A stretch of 64,000 bases of DNA from Filobasidium wieringae (lineage: Eukaryota; Basidiomycota; Tremellomycetes; Filobasidiales; Filobasidiaceae): the NCBI GenBank assembly GCA_001600055.1, contig BCIV01000003.1, forward strand, positions 997,162 to 1,061,161, in the 5' to 3' direction. The notes below the pieces were generated by a model. It did not search any database. It was not told the DNA's origin and was given only the letters and a program-made list of their open reading frames with translations. The translations under genes were made by a program, and so were the position numbers. Shown here one piece after another: positions 46,762-57,132 of the stretch; within the stretch, counting starts at the first letter, position 1, and every line of letters begins with the position of its first letter.

Positions 46762-49700
46762 ATGGCATTCTTCAAACGAAACAATCCACCTCCAACATCA
46801 GGCTCGACAACCCCCACACGTCAACAACAACCCGTCCCATCATCCTACGACCGAATCCCGCAAGAACCTCCTCGTCGTGATCCCTACGCCCAACCCCAAG
46901 CTTACGCCGGGTCAGGGTATCAGCAACCTTCTTACCCCCAACAAGCACCTGGTTCGAACCAGGGCTACGGAGTACCGGCTCTTCCGCCCCGTGGAGCTGA
47001 TAAGGAGGATTATGGGAGACAGAATGTCGATAGAGGGTATACAGATTATCCTCGTGAGAAACAAGAGTATAGGCCTGCTCAGTCTCAACCCGGTGGACAG
47101 GCCAGGCAAACGAGGGGAGGTGATGGAGTGTAAGCCGATTCAATCTAGTTATTCCATCCCGTCTTTTTCTTAAATTGACATAGAACGCGCTCTTCGATCT
47201 GGGATGCACAAATAGATACAACATCGTCTCTTGCCCTAACGAGCAGTTGGTATTCACCAACAAACTAGTGGTCAATCGTAATGATTTCGGACCGGACGTA
47301 GAATATGTCAGGTTGAAGGGGAAATACGTATTGGGGATCGTGTAAGGCATTCTCGCTCTCTATCTTGTTGTTTTACTCTTCTTATCTTTATTCTCTCTTC
47401 TTCGTCTTCCTTCTGATCCTTTCCTCATCCCCATCTCTGACCTCACCGCCCTCAATCCCCAGCCCGGACCCAACAGGAACCGTACCCCCCTCCGCAATCG
47501 GGCCTTCCAAACATATCCGTCAATGGGTAGGACTGAGTATGATGCAAGGGGAACAGGTCGAGTTGGAGGTCTATCGTCCAAAAGATGGGGATTGGGCAGG
47601 GAACGTCGATTTAGATGTACGTTGCGGTCGTAGCAGGGTAGGAATGAGTGCCAGAGGAGGGGACGCTGATTTGGTTTTGGATGTGTGTTGTGGTGCGAGG
47701 ACAGATCGGGTTTCAGATGAAGAAGACGGAGAGTCATGAGGTTTATGATACTGAGCAACTTTCTCAGGTCTTCATCACCGTTCGTCACTCAACACTTCCG
47801 ATTCGCTTATCACTCGTCATCGCTAACCACGAATGACAGGCCTTCTCCAACCTCCCGCTAACCCCACTTCAAACGCTCATGTTCGACTACCGCGGTCAAG
47901 TCCTAAAAGCAACCGTTCGATCCGTCTCCACCCTCGAAGGCTCGGAATCGTCATCCTCAATGGGGATCATCATGGAAGGGACGGAAATCACATGGTTCAA
48001 AGATCCCTCGAGCGCCATCAAGTTGAAAAACTCGTCAAACCGGGCTCCCACGCAAGCCATCATCGCGCCGAACTTCAAGTTTGAGGATATGGGCATTGGA
48101 GGGCTCGATACCGAGTTTCAAGCAATTTTCAGGAGAGCGTTCGCTAGCAGGGTCTTCCCACCGGGTTTGGTGGAGAAGTTGGGAATCACGCATGCGAAAG
48201 GTTCGTCCCCGCCCCCCTCTCCCGCCCGCTGTCTTGCTTGTTGGTATTTCTGAATCCGACTCGTTGATGCTCACACCGCCTTGTACACCCCGTAGGTATC
48301 CTCCTCTATGGACCTCCAGGGACGGGTAAAACCCTCATGGCAAGGCAGATCGGAAAGATGTTGAACGCTCGTGAACCCAAGATCGTCAATGGACCTGAAA
48401 TTCTGAACAAGTTTGTCGGAGCTAGTGAAGAGAATATCAGAAAGTTGTTTGCGGATGCCGAGAAGGAGGTCAGTCGGTCCAGCATCCCGTGGTCGCACGA
48501 GCTGATGTGTCGTCGTGATCTTTTAGCAAAAGGAAAAGGGGGACGAGTCTGGGTTGCATATCATCATTTTCGATGAGATTGATGCGATTTGTAAGCAACG
48601 TGGGTCGGCTAATAGCGGTACTGGAGTTGGGGACTCGGTCGTCAACCAGTTGTTATCCAAGGTGAGTGGCGAGTGCCTTTTGTTTCAGCTGAACTCCACT
48701 GATGGACGTCCTTGTGGTAGATGGACGGAGTGGACCAGTTGAACAACGTCTTGGTCATCGGAATGACTAACCGAAAGGATATGATCGATGACGCTCTTCT
48801 TCGTCCCGGTCGATTCGAGATTCACATCGAGATTTCCCTTCCTGATGAAGCGGGTCGTGTTCAAATCCTGAACATTCATACTTCCCGGATGAAGGAGAAC
48901 AAGGTCATGGCTGCCGACGTCGATGTCAACGAGCTAGCAGGATTGACCAAGAACTTTTCGGGAGCAGAGTTGCAGGGTCTCGTCAAGAGTGCCACCAGTT
49001 TCGCTTTCAACCGTCATATCAAGGTCGGAACGATGGCCGGGGTCTCGGACGATGTCAGCAACATGCAGATCACCAGGGCGGACTTTATGGAAGCTCTTAA
49101 TGAGGTCCACGCGGCGTTTGGTGTGGCTGAGGAGGAGTTGACGACCGTTGTCGATAACGGGATCATTCATTACTCGTCGGATATCGAGGTACGTCTAGGT
49201 AGGATGATGAGCAAGTGCGATCGAAGCTGACGAGCTCGATACATCCAGACCATCTTGCGTGATGGACGATTGTTTGTGGATCAGGTCAAAAAGTCGGAAA
49301 GGACTCATCTTGTCAGCGTTTTACTTCATGGTGAGTATCTATCTACCTATTTGTTAAACTGCAATCCAAATTGAATCGGTTTGCTCTGATCAGGTCCCGC
49401 TGGGTCGGGGAAAACCGCATTGGCCGCGACCATCGCCCTGGGGTCAGATTACCCCTTCATCAAGCTGATCTCGCCAGAATCCATGGTCGGATATTCGGAA
49501 GCTTCCAAGATTCAAGAACTCAACAAGGTGTTCTCGGACAGTTACAAGAGTCCTATCAGTGTTATCGTGATTGACAGTATCGAGAGGATCTTGGGTGAGT
49601 TTGAGACGATATACAACACGTGTGCTGGTTCGGCTTGTCTGACATGCGCAATCTCCCTAGATTGGAACCCTATCGGTCCTCGATTCTCAAACGGAGCGTT

Positions 49701-50118
49701 ACAGGCTCTGGTTGTTCTTCTCGGCAAACGTCCTCCCAAGGTAAGACTCTATGCAGACTCGCCACTTATAACACCCGCTTACGTTGTTACCTTCCAGGGT
49801 CGACGTCTACTGGTCCTTGCCACCACCTCCAACCGAGCCATGTTGACTGACATGGAAATGGTCGACGCGTTCGACGCCGAGATCAGAGTACCCGCAATAA
49901 GCAACTTGCAATCGGTAGCAACCATTCTGAAGGAAGTCAAGCTCTTCTCAAGCGAGCAACAGCTGAGGCATTGCTTGAGCTTACTCGAGCAAGCAGGATT
50001 CGCCGCAGAGGGCCGACTCAACATTGGGGTCAAGAAGCTCTTGACGATGGCAGAGATGGCTAGGCAGGATCCTGACCCTGCTGAGAAATTGGTGGGAAGC
50101 TTGATACAGGCTAGTTAA
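46762..50118 (+). CDS. SEC18: Sec18/NSF vesicle-fusion AAA ATPase
   Basis: Twelve exons (46762-47129, 47216-47341, 47463-47616, 47705-47767, 47840-48200, 48296-48468, 48527-48661, 48721-49188, 49249-49330, 49394-49594, 49661-49740, 49798-50118) encode 843 residues. A Gln/Pro/Tyr-rich extension of about 120 residues precedes the NSF N domain ([18 protein letters not shown]). The D1 ATPase has Walker A GPPGTGKT (363-370), Walker [12 protein letters not shown] and the NSF-type [18 protein letters not shown]2 has GPAGSGKT (644-651) and [14 protein letters not shown] disassembles SNARE complexes with alpha-SNAP. The fourth intron begins with a weak GTCTTC donor, but the frame across it ([14 protein letters not shown]) is unambiguous. 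Confidence 0.96.
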
Positions 50119-50539
50119 GTGTGGGTTTCTTGGTAAAGGACGACGTTTTGTATATCGGTACTGTATAGTCAATTGTAAAAGGCATGACATTTCTTTACAC
50201 TGGTCAAACAGCCAGCTGAGCCACTCCCATTACTGGTCATTCCACGATCGACGGCTGAACAATCGGAAGACTGTAGATCTACATAAGCGGATACTGTTTA
50301 CTTGGTCCGACACCCCGGGAACTGTGGAAACCGTCGATCAGCCAAGAGGTTGTGTTGAGCAGGTAATTCGACCAACGAAAAGGGCATAACCTTAACGACG
50401 GTATCTGCTACGACCTGTCCCTTGTGTCCCAAAACAGGTTCAGATACCTGTCACGGAATTAGACAAATGTGAGGAGTCGAGTGTCCGTCGGAGGAGGATT
50501 TTAAATTTATTTAACAAAAAATTGCTTTGTGTCGTTCAC
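50119..50539. other. intergenic region between SEC18 and tRNA-His
   Basis: The 421-bp region holds the SEC18 3' UTR and the upstream flank of tRNA-His, ending in an AT-rich stretch. No additional feature was recognised. Confidence 0.4.
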
Positions 50540-50624
50540 GTGGCACTAGTATAGTGGTTAGTACTTCTCGTTGTGGTGATTCGTCAAAACCGAGAGGACC
50601 CAGATTCGATTTCTGGGTGCCACA
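50540..50624 (+). tRNA. tRNA-His (anticodon GTG) with 13-nt intron
   Basis: A 7-bp acceptor stem (GTGGCAC / GTGCCAC) with A as the discriminator base encloses a D arm with TATAGTGGTTAGTA, an anticodon arm TCTCG-TTGTGG-intron-C-CGAGA, and a T arm CCAGA-TTCGATT-TCTGG. The anticodon GTG is for His. The 13-nt intron TGATTCGTCAAAA lies after residue 37; the mature length is 72 nt. A T5 run follows at 50629-50633. Confidence 0.94.
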
Positions 50625-50628
50625 TATC

Positions 50629-50633
50629 TTTTT
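50629..50633 (+). terminator. Pol III T5 terminator of tRNA-His
   Basis: Five T start five bases downstream of the tRNA-His 3' end, consistent with RNA polymerase III termination. Confidence 0.75.
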
Positions 50634-50816
50634 GCCCTGCTTACGACATGGAAAAAGAATACGACAATGCCAGGGCTAGGGGGTGAGAATAGCTGTGCAG
50701 TCCTCACCCTCTTAGTTGGTTGCTCTCTACACATAAGAAAGTCGAACATATATTGGGCAAGCATTTACCATACAGATTTTAGTTTTTACTGGCTACATAT
50801 CGATATGCTTAGTACA

Positions 50817-52286
50817 CTATTCATCTCTGTCGTTCTTGTCGTCCCCTTCGGTGTTACGTTTCGTAGCTTTAACGACTAGAGGAACCATCTCGGCAGTAGT
50901 AAGATCCTTGTCGGGGTGTCCGAGGACACTCATCATGCACGACAAGGTCGATGAGTGGGAAGTGATCGAGATGTCTTGACATCGACCACGGATGAGCGAT
51001 TGTCATCGAGTTGTGCTGGCGAAATGGCACTTACAAGTTTCATCTCTGTTCAGGAACAAATACGCCAGGAAGCCTCGAAGACGCTGTTGACCGTGTTCAG
51101 GACTCTCACGGTCGTCTGAAATATACCTGATCATAAGTACCGGTGTTCTATGAGACGCGCGCGATTCGACTCGTACCTGGGGTCCACCATGGGTCCTCAT
51201 CCTCGAAACCTTCCTCGAAATCATATCTGTGGAAACGATTCATGAGGTATTCCTATCCGGAAGAAAAGAGGTCGGACTTGAGTTGAAGGTCATCTTGGTC
51301 TCGGCGATGGTACAGACCTTGCCTCGTCTTTGATCACTAGTATCCCTTCCATATACTTCACGTAGCGCCTATGGTGCAGGTCAGAGTCATAATTTAGTAA
51401 TTCTATATACGTTGTCAAGAACACTAACTTCGATGAAGACGGGCTTCTCATCGTTGATAATACTCCCCCAGGTCAGGGTCATGGTATCGGCCGCGCGCGT
51501 CATGGGTGACAATAGCCAAGCTTGGGGTCTGGGGCATCCCTCGGCCAGGTTCGCCTTCCATCCTTTGTGGAGCTCCTATGATATCACACCCCATCAGTTT
51601 GTCCACTGTTGTCCAACATCGTTATGCGTGCGCACCAAGGCTTCCATACGACCCTTGGGAGTTAATTCCGCATCTGGTCCCCAAGTGACCCTATCATCTC
51701 CGGTCTTGGTCCTCCACTCGTCCCACTTGTCGCCGTAAAATTCTGTTCCAAGGTTATGCCAGCCTTGTCCGTGTCGCCCTATACTCAGTAAGAAAGATCC
51801 TCAGCATCTAAAGCATACGGGCGATTCTACACGCGACTTACCGCAGTATAATACCTTGTACGAGACATCAGGAGGAGCCGAACTCTGTAGATCTGTCGTG
51901 GTTTAAAAGTCAGTCGGGAGAGCTCGACGTGGGACTCGGTCGGAAACTTGCCTTTGATCGCTTCTTTGAACTTCTCCCATCTCTCCGGGGATTTGTCAAT
52001 CAGGCCAAAGCTAGTTTTCGCCAATTCCTCGGGTCGAAGCTCGACCCCTTCCTTCTCTTGCTGTTCAAAAAAGCCTGACACAACCTGATAGAAGCGTTCA
52101 CTTTTGGTTCATAATAGATATGAGCAACTCTGAAAGTGAGCTTACTTCAAAGTCACTGAAGTAAGGCTTATCCTGACCGATCTCGGCACACTGAAGAGAT
52201 GGAATAGACATGATTGATATTGCTGTGCAGCTCGGATCAAGGTGTCCTACGTCTCTCAGACCGATGCCCCTCACATCCTGCCCCAT
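50817..52286 (-). CDS. histidine phosphatase superfamily protein (Pmu1-like phosphomutase)
   Basis: Nine exons (52286-52146, 52084-51952, 51892-51842, 51778-51636, 51575-51429, 51368-51318, 51252-51177, 51115-51035, 50974-50817) encode 326 residues. The catalytic RHG is at 110-112 in LYCGRHGQGWHNLG, reached through a GC-AG intron (GCAAGT at 51951-51946). Other active-site parts are SPMTRAADT, a Glu in IEALREVYGRDTSDQRRG, and the second His in ITSHSSTLSC. The arrangement resembles fungal Pmu1-like proteins of the phosphoglycerate-mutase fold, cytosolic phosphatases of uncertain substrate. The sixth intron end was chosen at GATAG because the nearer CACAG would give a stop. The last acceptor is an uncommon AAG. 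Confidence 0.87.
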
Positions 52287-53416
52287 GACTTATATATCAA
52301 TCGGGCTCATTCTTTAAGGGTATGACTACAACGGATGTTCCTCCGCCTGCTGTGTAGGATAACTCAATCCATGATGATTCATGGATCTGCGTATGCTCTC
52401 AACTTTCTGATTCTGATTCCACTATCTAACGGGAGCAATCAATCGACACCGATCGTACTGGTACCTCCGGAGAGTTTCCCGAGCAATGATTACTGGTTCT
52501 GCCGACATCTGGATCTAAGCATCAACAGACCATTTTGATGAGACGAGGGATCGTTGGCAGCCCTCAGAGCTCGTTCACGACGCGAAGGCGTAAATCTTGA
52601 AAGGTCCCAGTCGCAAATCGAGAATCCAACGACTGAGAATGAACACGATTGATCTACGGATGCATATCGAACATGACGTTGATAAGATATCTCGGGACGA
52701 TTCAGTCATGGTGGACTCGTGACCATACGACATGTCCCCGAGCTTTCATCTCTAATCTCCGGTAACCCCAAGATCGGTCACTTCAGACGGGAGTTTCCGC
52801 TTGGATGTCGACCGGTTTCAGCGTGCGTTCGACCATGCGGTGCATGCGATGAAGCTTGGCGAGCATTCACATTCAGCCTGTCAATAATCTGACGATCACA
52901 TGCACTATCATCGGTCAACCTTTGCGCCATCGCTTCAGATCGCCGGCGATTACAATGACGAAAGGTGAAGCTTACTCAAGTTCGGCTCACACTTCTCTCA
53001 CTCCTGGTGGCAATGGCCCTACTTGTCTCTCCTCCAAATACAACTTGCTTTAAGCTCTTTACGCTCTTTTAACCTGTCCTCCGATCTGTCCCCGCGCCTG
53101 GACCCATTATTGTGCATCCTTACTGCGAGAAGGAGGATCACCCCGTCAGCCAACATCAGTCTTCTGATCGAACCGTTTTGCTCTGGTTTTAACTGGACAC
53201 TTGAGTTCATTAGTTTAACGCACGCTTAAGGCTGATCGTTATGACTCGAGATGCGTATCGAAAGGGATCCCATCATGTAACTGTTTCTGAACGATTCATG
53301 AACCGCATGGTAGCCTTTAATATAATCGATACATGTCATCCGAAAAGTAGAGTAGGGAGATCGACGGTTCATCAAGTCATTTCATGCTTCCGATCCTTTC
53401 ATTTCTTGTATGTGGT
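52287..53416. other. 1.1 kb intergenic region upstream of the Pmu1-like gene
   Basis: This separates the Pmu1-like start from the TIM50 stop, both on the minus strand. Four short plus-strand frames (at 52335, 52856, 53023 and 53241) have neither motifs nor splice continuity. I see no RNA gene or repeat in it. Confidence 0.4.
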
Positions 53417-55630
53417 TTACTGAGTCACCGGTTGCTGTCCTTCAGGAGGGGGAGCGGGTTTCCCCGTCATCCAGCTCATCAAGCTACCTTTCTGCTCGGC
53501 CAACTGTTTCTGTCTGTCATCCTCGATCAATCTGGATGAAAAAGGCTCGGAAGGTCAGGAACGAGTGTCGATGCGTAATACTCTGGGACCACTCACCGCT
53601 TGATCTCATCGGCGTTCTTACGCCAGTATTCCTGTTCTTCCCTATACAAAGCCTGGGCCTGAGCTCGTTTCTGCTCGAGGTAAGTCATCGGTTGAGTCGG
53701 TCGTTGAGCGACGGGTTGCTAAAAGCGTTTCTCATCAGCCGACTGCTTTGACTAGACAATGACGATCAGTTAGAATGAACTCACTCCGCTCAGTCCACCA
53801 AGCGCTCGTCCGATCCAGCCTGAACCGGGGGAAGAAGCTGCGCCATGATCCCTCTCCCATTCAGCGATGGCCGCTTGTTTCCTTTCCGCCTCTCGTTTGG
53901 CGTATTCAACGGGGATGTCTTTCCCTTCATAAGCCTTGATGATCGGTCGAACATCAGGAGGGTTGAAGATCCCGATAGCTGTATCAGAAGCCAAAGCGAT
54001 ATTGAGCACAACTTCGTAAGATCAGGCAGAGATCACCCGGCTCACATTCGAGGAAGGGGATCATATCGATCAAACCCTTGTCACCAGGCGTTCCGTCCCA
54101 CTTGGGAATGATGATACCATTCTCAGGCTGAGCGGCAGCGTGGTCAGCATTGGTATCCAGGAGAATGACCTTGCTCAGATCTCGATTAAGGTACGTAAGA
54201 TCCTACATCCCGCGACCAAGAATCGTATCAGTCCTGCTAGTTCGATACTCTTGAGGTAACAAGAAAACATACCTTGACGACTTTCCCCTTGACATATCTC
54301 GTACTCTCCCTGAACAACTTGTAAGGCAAGTAAGCCTGGAAAGGATCCAGCTTTTCCGCCACAGGCAGGGCAGTCTGTCGCATCATCGCACCATCGCCCG
54401 GTAAGCCAAACGAATCTCTAACGACGCAAAAACCGACCTAGGGGAATAAGTTCGGACTCACGTAGAGAGGCTGGGAAGTGAACAATACGACCTCGTAGAA
54501 CTGAGAGAGATAGGCCAAAAAGTAGTCGACTCCGGGTCTTTTAGCCGTCCTCCATCCTCCTTGACGCTGGAAAGAGCACACAGGTACGCAAAATACTTCA
54601 GTTTCATCATTCGAGAAAGCCTGAGAGTGAGAGTGAGAGATGGTAGATACTTACGTCCCAAGCGCTATGGACCAACATATCCTCTAGATCGATTAGGAGG
54701 GTGAATGGACGTTGATGAGGTGCAGGAAGAGGATCCGGTAGAAGTTTATCGAACGCGGGTTTATTGAACGTCTACCGAAAGTGCAGTCAGTCGTAAGTGA
54801 CCATACATACCATGTTCACAAAAAAGACAAAAAGATCGAGAGCTCACATCCATCAACTCGGACAAGTTATTCTTGAACCTCTCCCAAGCACCTAAAGCTT
54901 CTTCACCTGCCGTCCTATCGTCCTCCTTGTTAGCCAACACATAAGCCCCAACTCCGGACCCGACCAATCCACTGAGAAGCAAGAACCGAGTAAAGTTTCG
55001 TCTTCTCTGTTCAATGGATGATAATGAGGGTTTGGCTTTGGCTCCCGTTCGACCGGAGGGTCCGGTACCGGAAGAAGAACCTTCAGACTCGGGAGAATCG
55101 ATTTGAGCGGGGGTTTGAGGTCGGGGAGTGTCGAATCCGATATCGAGCGATGGGAGTTTGGAGAGATCGGGTTTGTCAGGGATCTGGTAAGGTTCTTCCG
55201 GGACCATCAGGGGGACTTCTTCAGTGGTCTTTGTGGTCGTTTCCGCAGTGTTGGTATTAGTGTTAGAAGCTTCTCCAGTGGGGGTATGAGTAGGATCAAT
55301 AGTCGCTGAAGAATCAACGGGATGAGGCCCCTCGCTGGTCCTCATATCATTGACGATCGGTTCAAAAGTCTCGCCAGTTCCGGGTAAGCTGGTCGATCGG
55401 ACGGGCTCGGTGTTTCCGGGTGAAGAGATGCTGTCGGGAACATCTGAAGGTCTTTCAGCTAGGGAAGCTTTCTTCTTTAGTCCAGCGGGTGGGGTGGTGG
55501 GTTTCGAGGATTTGGCCAAGAGGTAAGGCGAAGTGGTGAGTGTTCGAGCGGGGAGAGCCGTTCCAACGGGAACAGGTCGAACGGTCCTCAAATTCTTCAA
55601 GAGAGTAGATCGGAGCATGGTGCTGGCCAT
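53417..55630 (-). CDS. TIM50: TIM23 translocase receptor subunit Tim50
   Basis: Eight exons (55630-54848, 54771-54655, 54566-54462, 54374-54273, 54202-54046, 53978-53785, 53718-53597, 53531-53417) give 564 residues. [19 protein letters not shown] is a typical basic presequence; a single helix [18 protein letters not shown] (about 214-231) anchors it in the inner membrane. The FCP1/NIF-like intermembrane-space domain begins [15 protein letters not shown] and contains [18 protein letters not shown] and IIIPKWDG. The usual DLEDTL reads DLEDML, consistent with the non-catalytic nature of Tim50. It receives presequences from the TOM complex. A Thr/Pro/Ser-rich linker of about 150 residues lies before the membrane helix. 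Start: the second Met of the frame, since it begins the presequence; an upstream Met at 55696 would add 22 hydrophobic residues. Confidence 0.94.
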
Positions 55631-55845
55631 GTGAATGATATTATCTGACTGGGACTGGGGCAAGATTGAGATTGAGATGATGAAACGAGGATCCATTGAA
55701 GCAAGTTGAGAATAAGTGGGTAAATCAGTTCAAGGTGGAAATAAATATTCGATTCTTGGTGTCGTCATTTCTCGCTGAACTCTAAAATACAGACATCGAC
55801 ATGGAGAACGCTGGCACAACAACAGGCAACACGACACATTCCGAA

Positions 55846-56545
55846 TCAATATGGCATTCCCCCATAGCCATAAGGATTCATCACTGAGTGATCTCCTCGT
55901 TAGCCTCGTTCACTCCAAGATAGATCCATCAGCTCGAAAGACTCACTCCCCATCCCATAAGGTCCACCCATCATCCCCATCCCGCCCATTCCCATCATGT
56001 AAGGATTCATCATTCCCATCCCCCCCATGCCCCCCATCCCATACATCCCCATTCCTCCCATCCCCATGCCCATTCCCATCCCTGAGAAATTCATGTAATC
56101 GCTCATCAGCCTGAAAGATCGATCGTCAAGTAGGAACGAAGGATGTAGAATCAGTTCAAGCGGTCGGGAAATAAGATAGCGTATAGGCGTACCCTCCTGC
56201 AGGATACCTAGGCGCCTAAGCAGATGTGACATGAGATCGAGCAGAGTGATCAGGCTTGTTCCATTCCGTTTTTCGGTGATTTAAAAACTACGGATGACTT
56301 ACACCATACGGACCACTCATCCCCATACCCGGCCAGCCTAATCCCTATCAATTCGTAAAGCACAAAGACCCAAAAGGTGGTTCCTTTATCAACACGCCCG
56401 ATCTCTCTCTCGTTCGTCTCGTATGACCAAAACTCTCTTCACTTACAGCCATACCGGGAACTCCACTCATCATCCCCATCCCCATCCCAGGCCCATAACC
56501 CATCCCCGCCCCGATCATAGACGTATAAGGATCGAAAAAGGCCAT
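55846..56545 (-). CDS. small Met/Gly-rich protein of unknown function
   Basis: Five exons (56545-56447, 56344-56303, 56215-56193, 56110-55947, 55883-55846) join in phases 0, 0, 2 and 1 to 121 residues. About 33 are Met and most of the rest Gly, Tyr and Pro, in short GM, GGM and GMM units; MMNPY occurs twice and GGPYGMG / SGPYG near exon ends. There is no signal peptide or membrane helix. I do not recognise a family. Although low in complexity, the frame is broken by four good introns that each restore it, which argues for a real gene. Met-rich Gly repeats suggest disorder, copper(I) binding or condensate formation, all speculative. It lies head to tail upstream of TIM50. Confidence 0.68.
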
Positions 56546-57132
56546 CCTCTTCGGAAAAAGTATTGACCTCCTTGATAGAGGGTTCTCGCTATTGGTAATC
56601 AGGTAATCAAGAAGAAAGAGATCGTTCAAAAAACCTGATGGGGTACGGGTTGATAGCCACCTTGGGACCAGCTGGGATAAGCTTTCCGCCTCTTCCCAGC
56701 GCGACACGGATGGCTCAGACTCGAAAACCGAGGGGAGAACAAAAGGTTATATGCACAGGCGAGGCGAAGGGTGAGTGAGAGACGGACGATCGTTTCTGGG
56801 AAGAAAGTAAAAGGGCGAGGATCGTTCCTTTGTTCGCCTGTTCCCTCACTCACATGATCCCTTCTCCCTCCCCCCCGTGTGATTACCATAGAAGGAGACA
56901 CATGTGAATCAGGTGATGTTTCATCTTCCCAGCGCACAGCACGAGCGTAGAAACGTAGAACCGCAGGAACGAGACAAAGGAATCAAAGGGAAACAGAAGG
57001 TTGAAACGCGCGGATCCGGATGTATTTCCCTCGCTCGGTCGATCTCGATCAAGGCAGACATGGTATCGTTCTTCAATTACAAGATCGAATTCGCTACAAG
57101 ATCACCGGCTGACAATCTGGTGAATTGGGTCA
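56546..57132. other. intergenic region between Met/Gly-rich gene and SAC phosphatase
   Basis: The 587 bp should hold the promoter of the Met/Gly-rich gene and the 3' UTR of the SAC gene. Frames within it lack motifs. Nothing else was recognised. Confidence 0.4.

Noticed and set aside
47365..47739. Plus-strand frame extending SEC18 exon 3 past GTACGT
   Set aside because: Reading through gives a stop and loses the NSF N-domain; splicing at 47616 to 47705 restores it.
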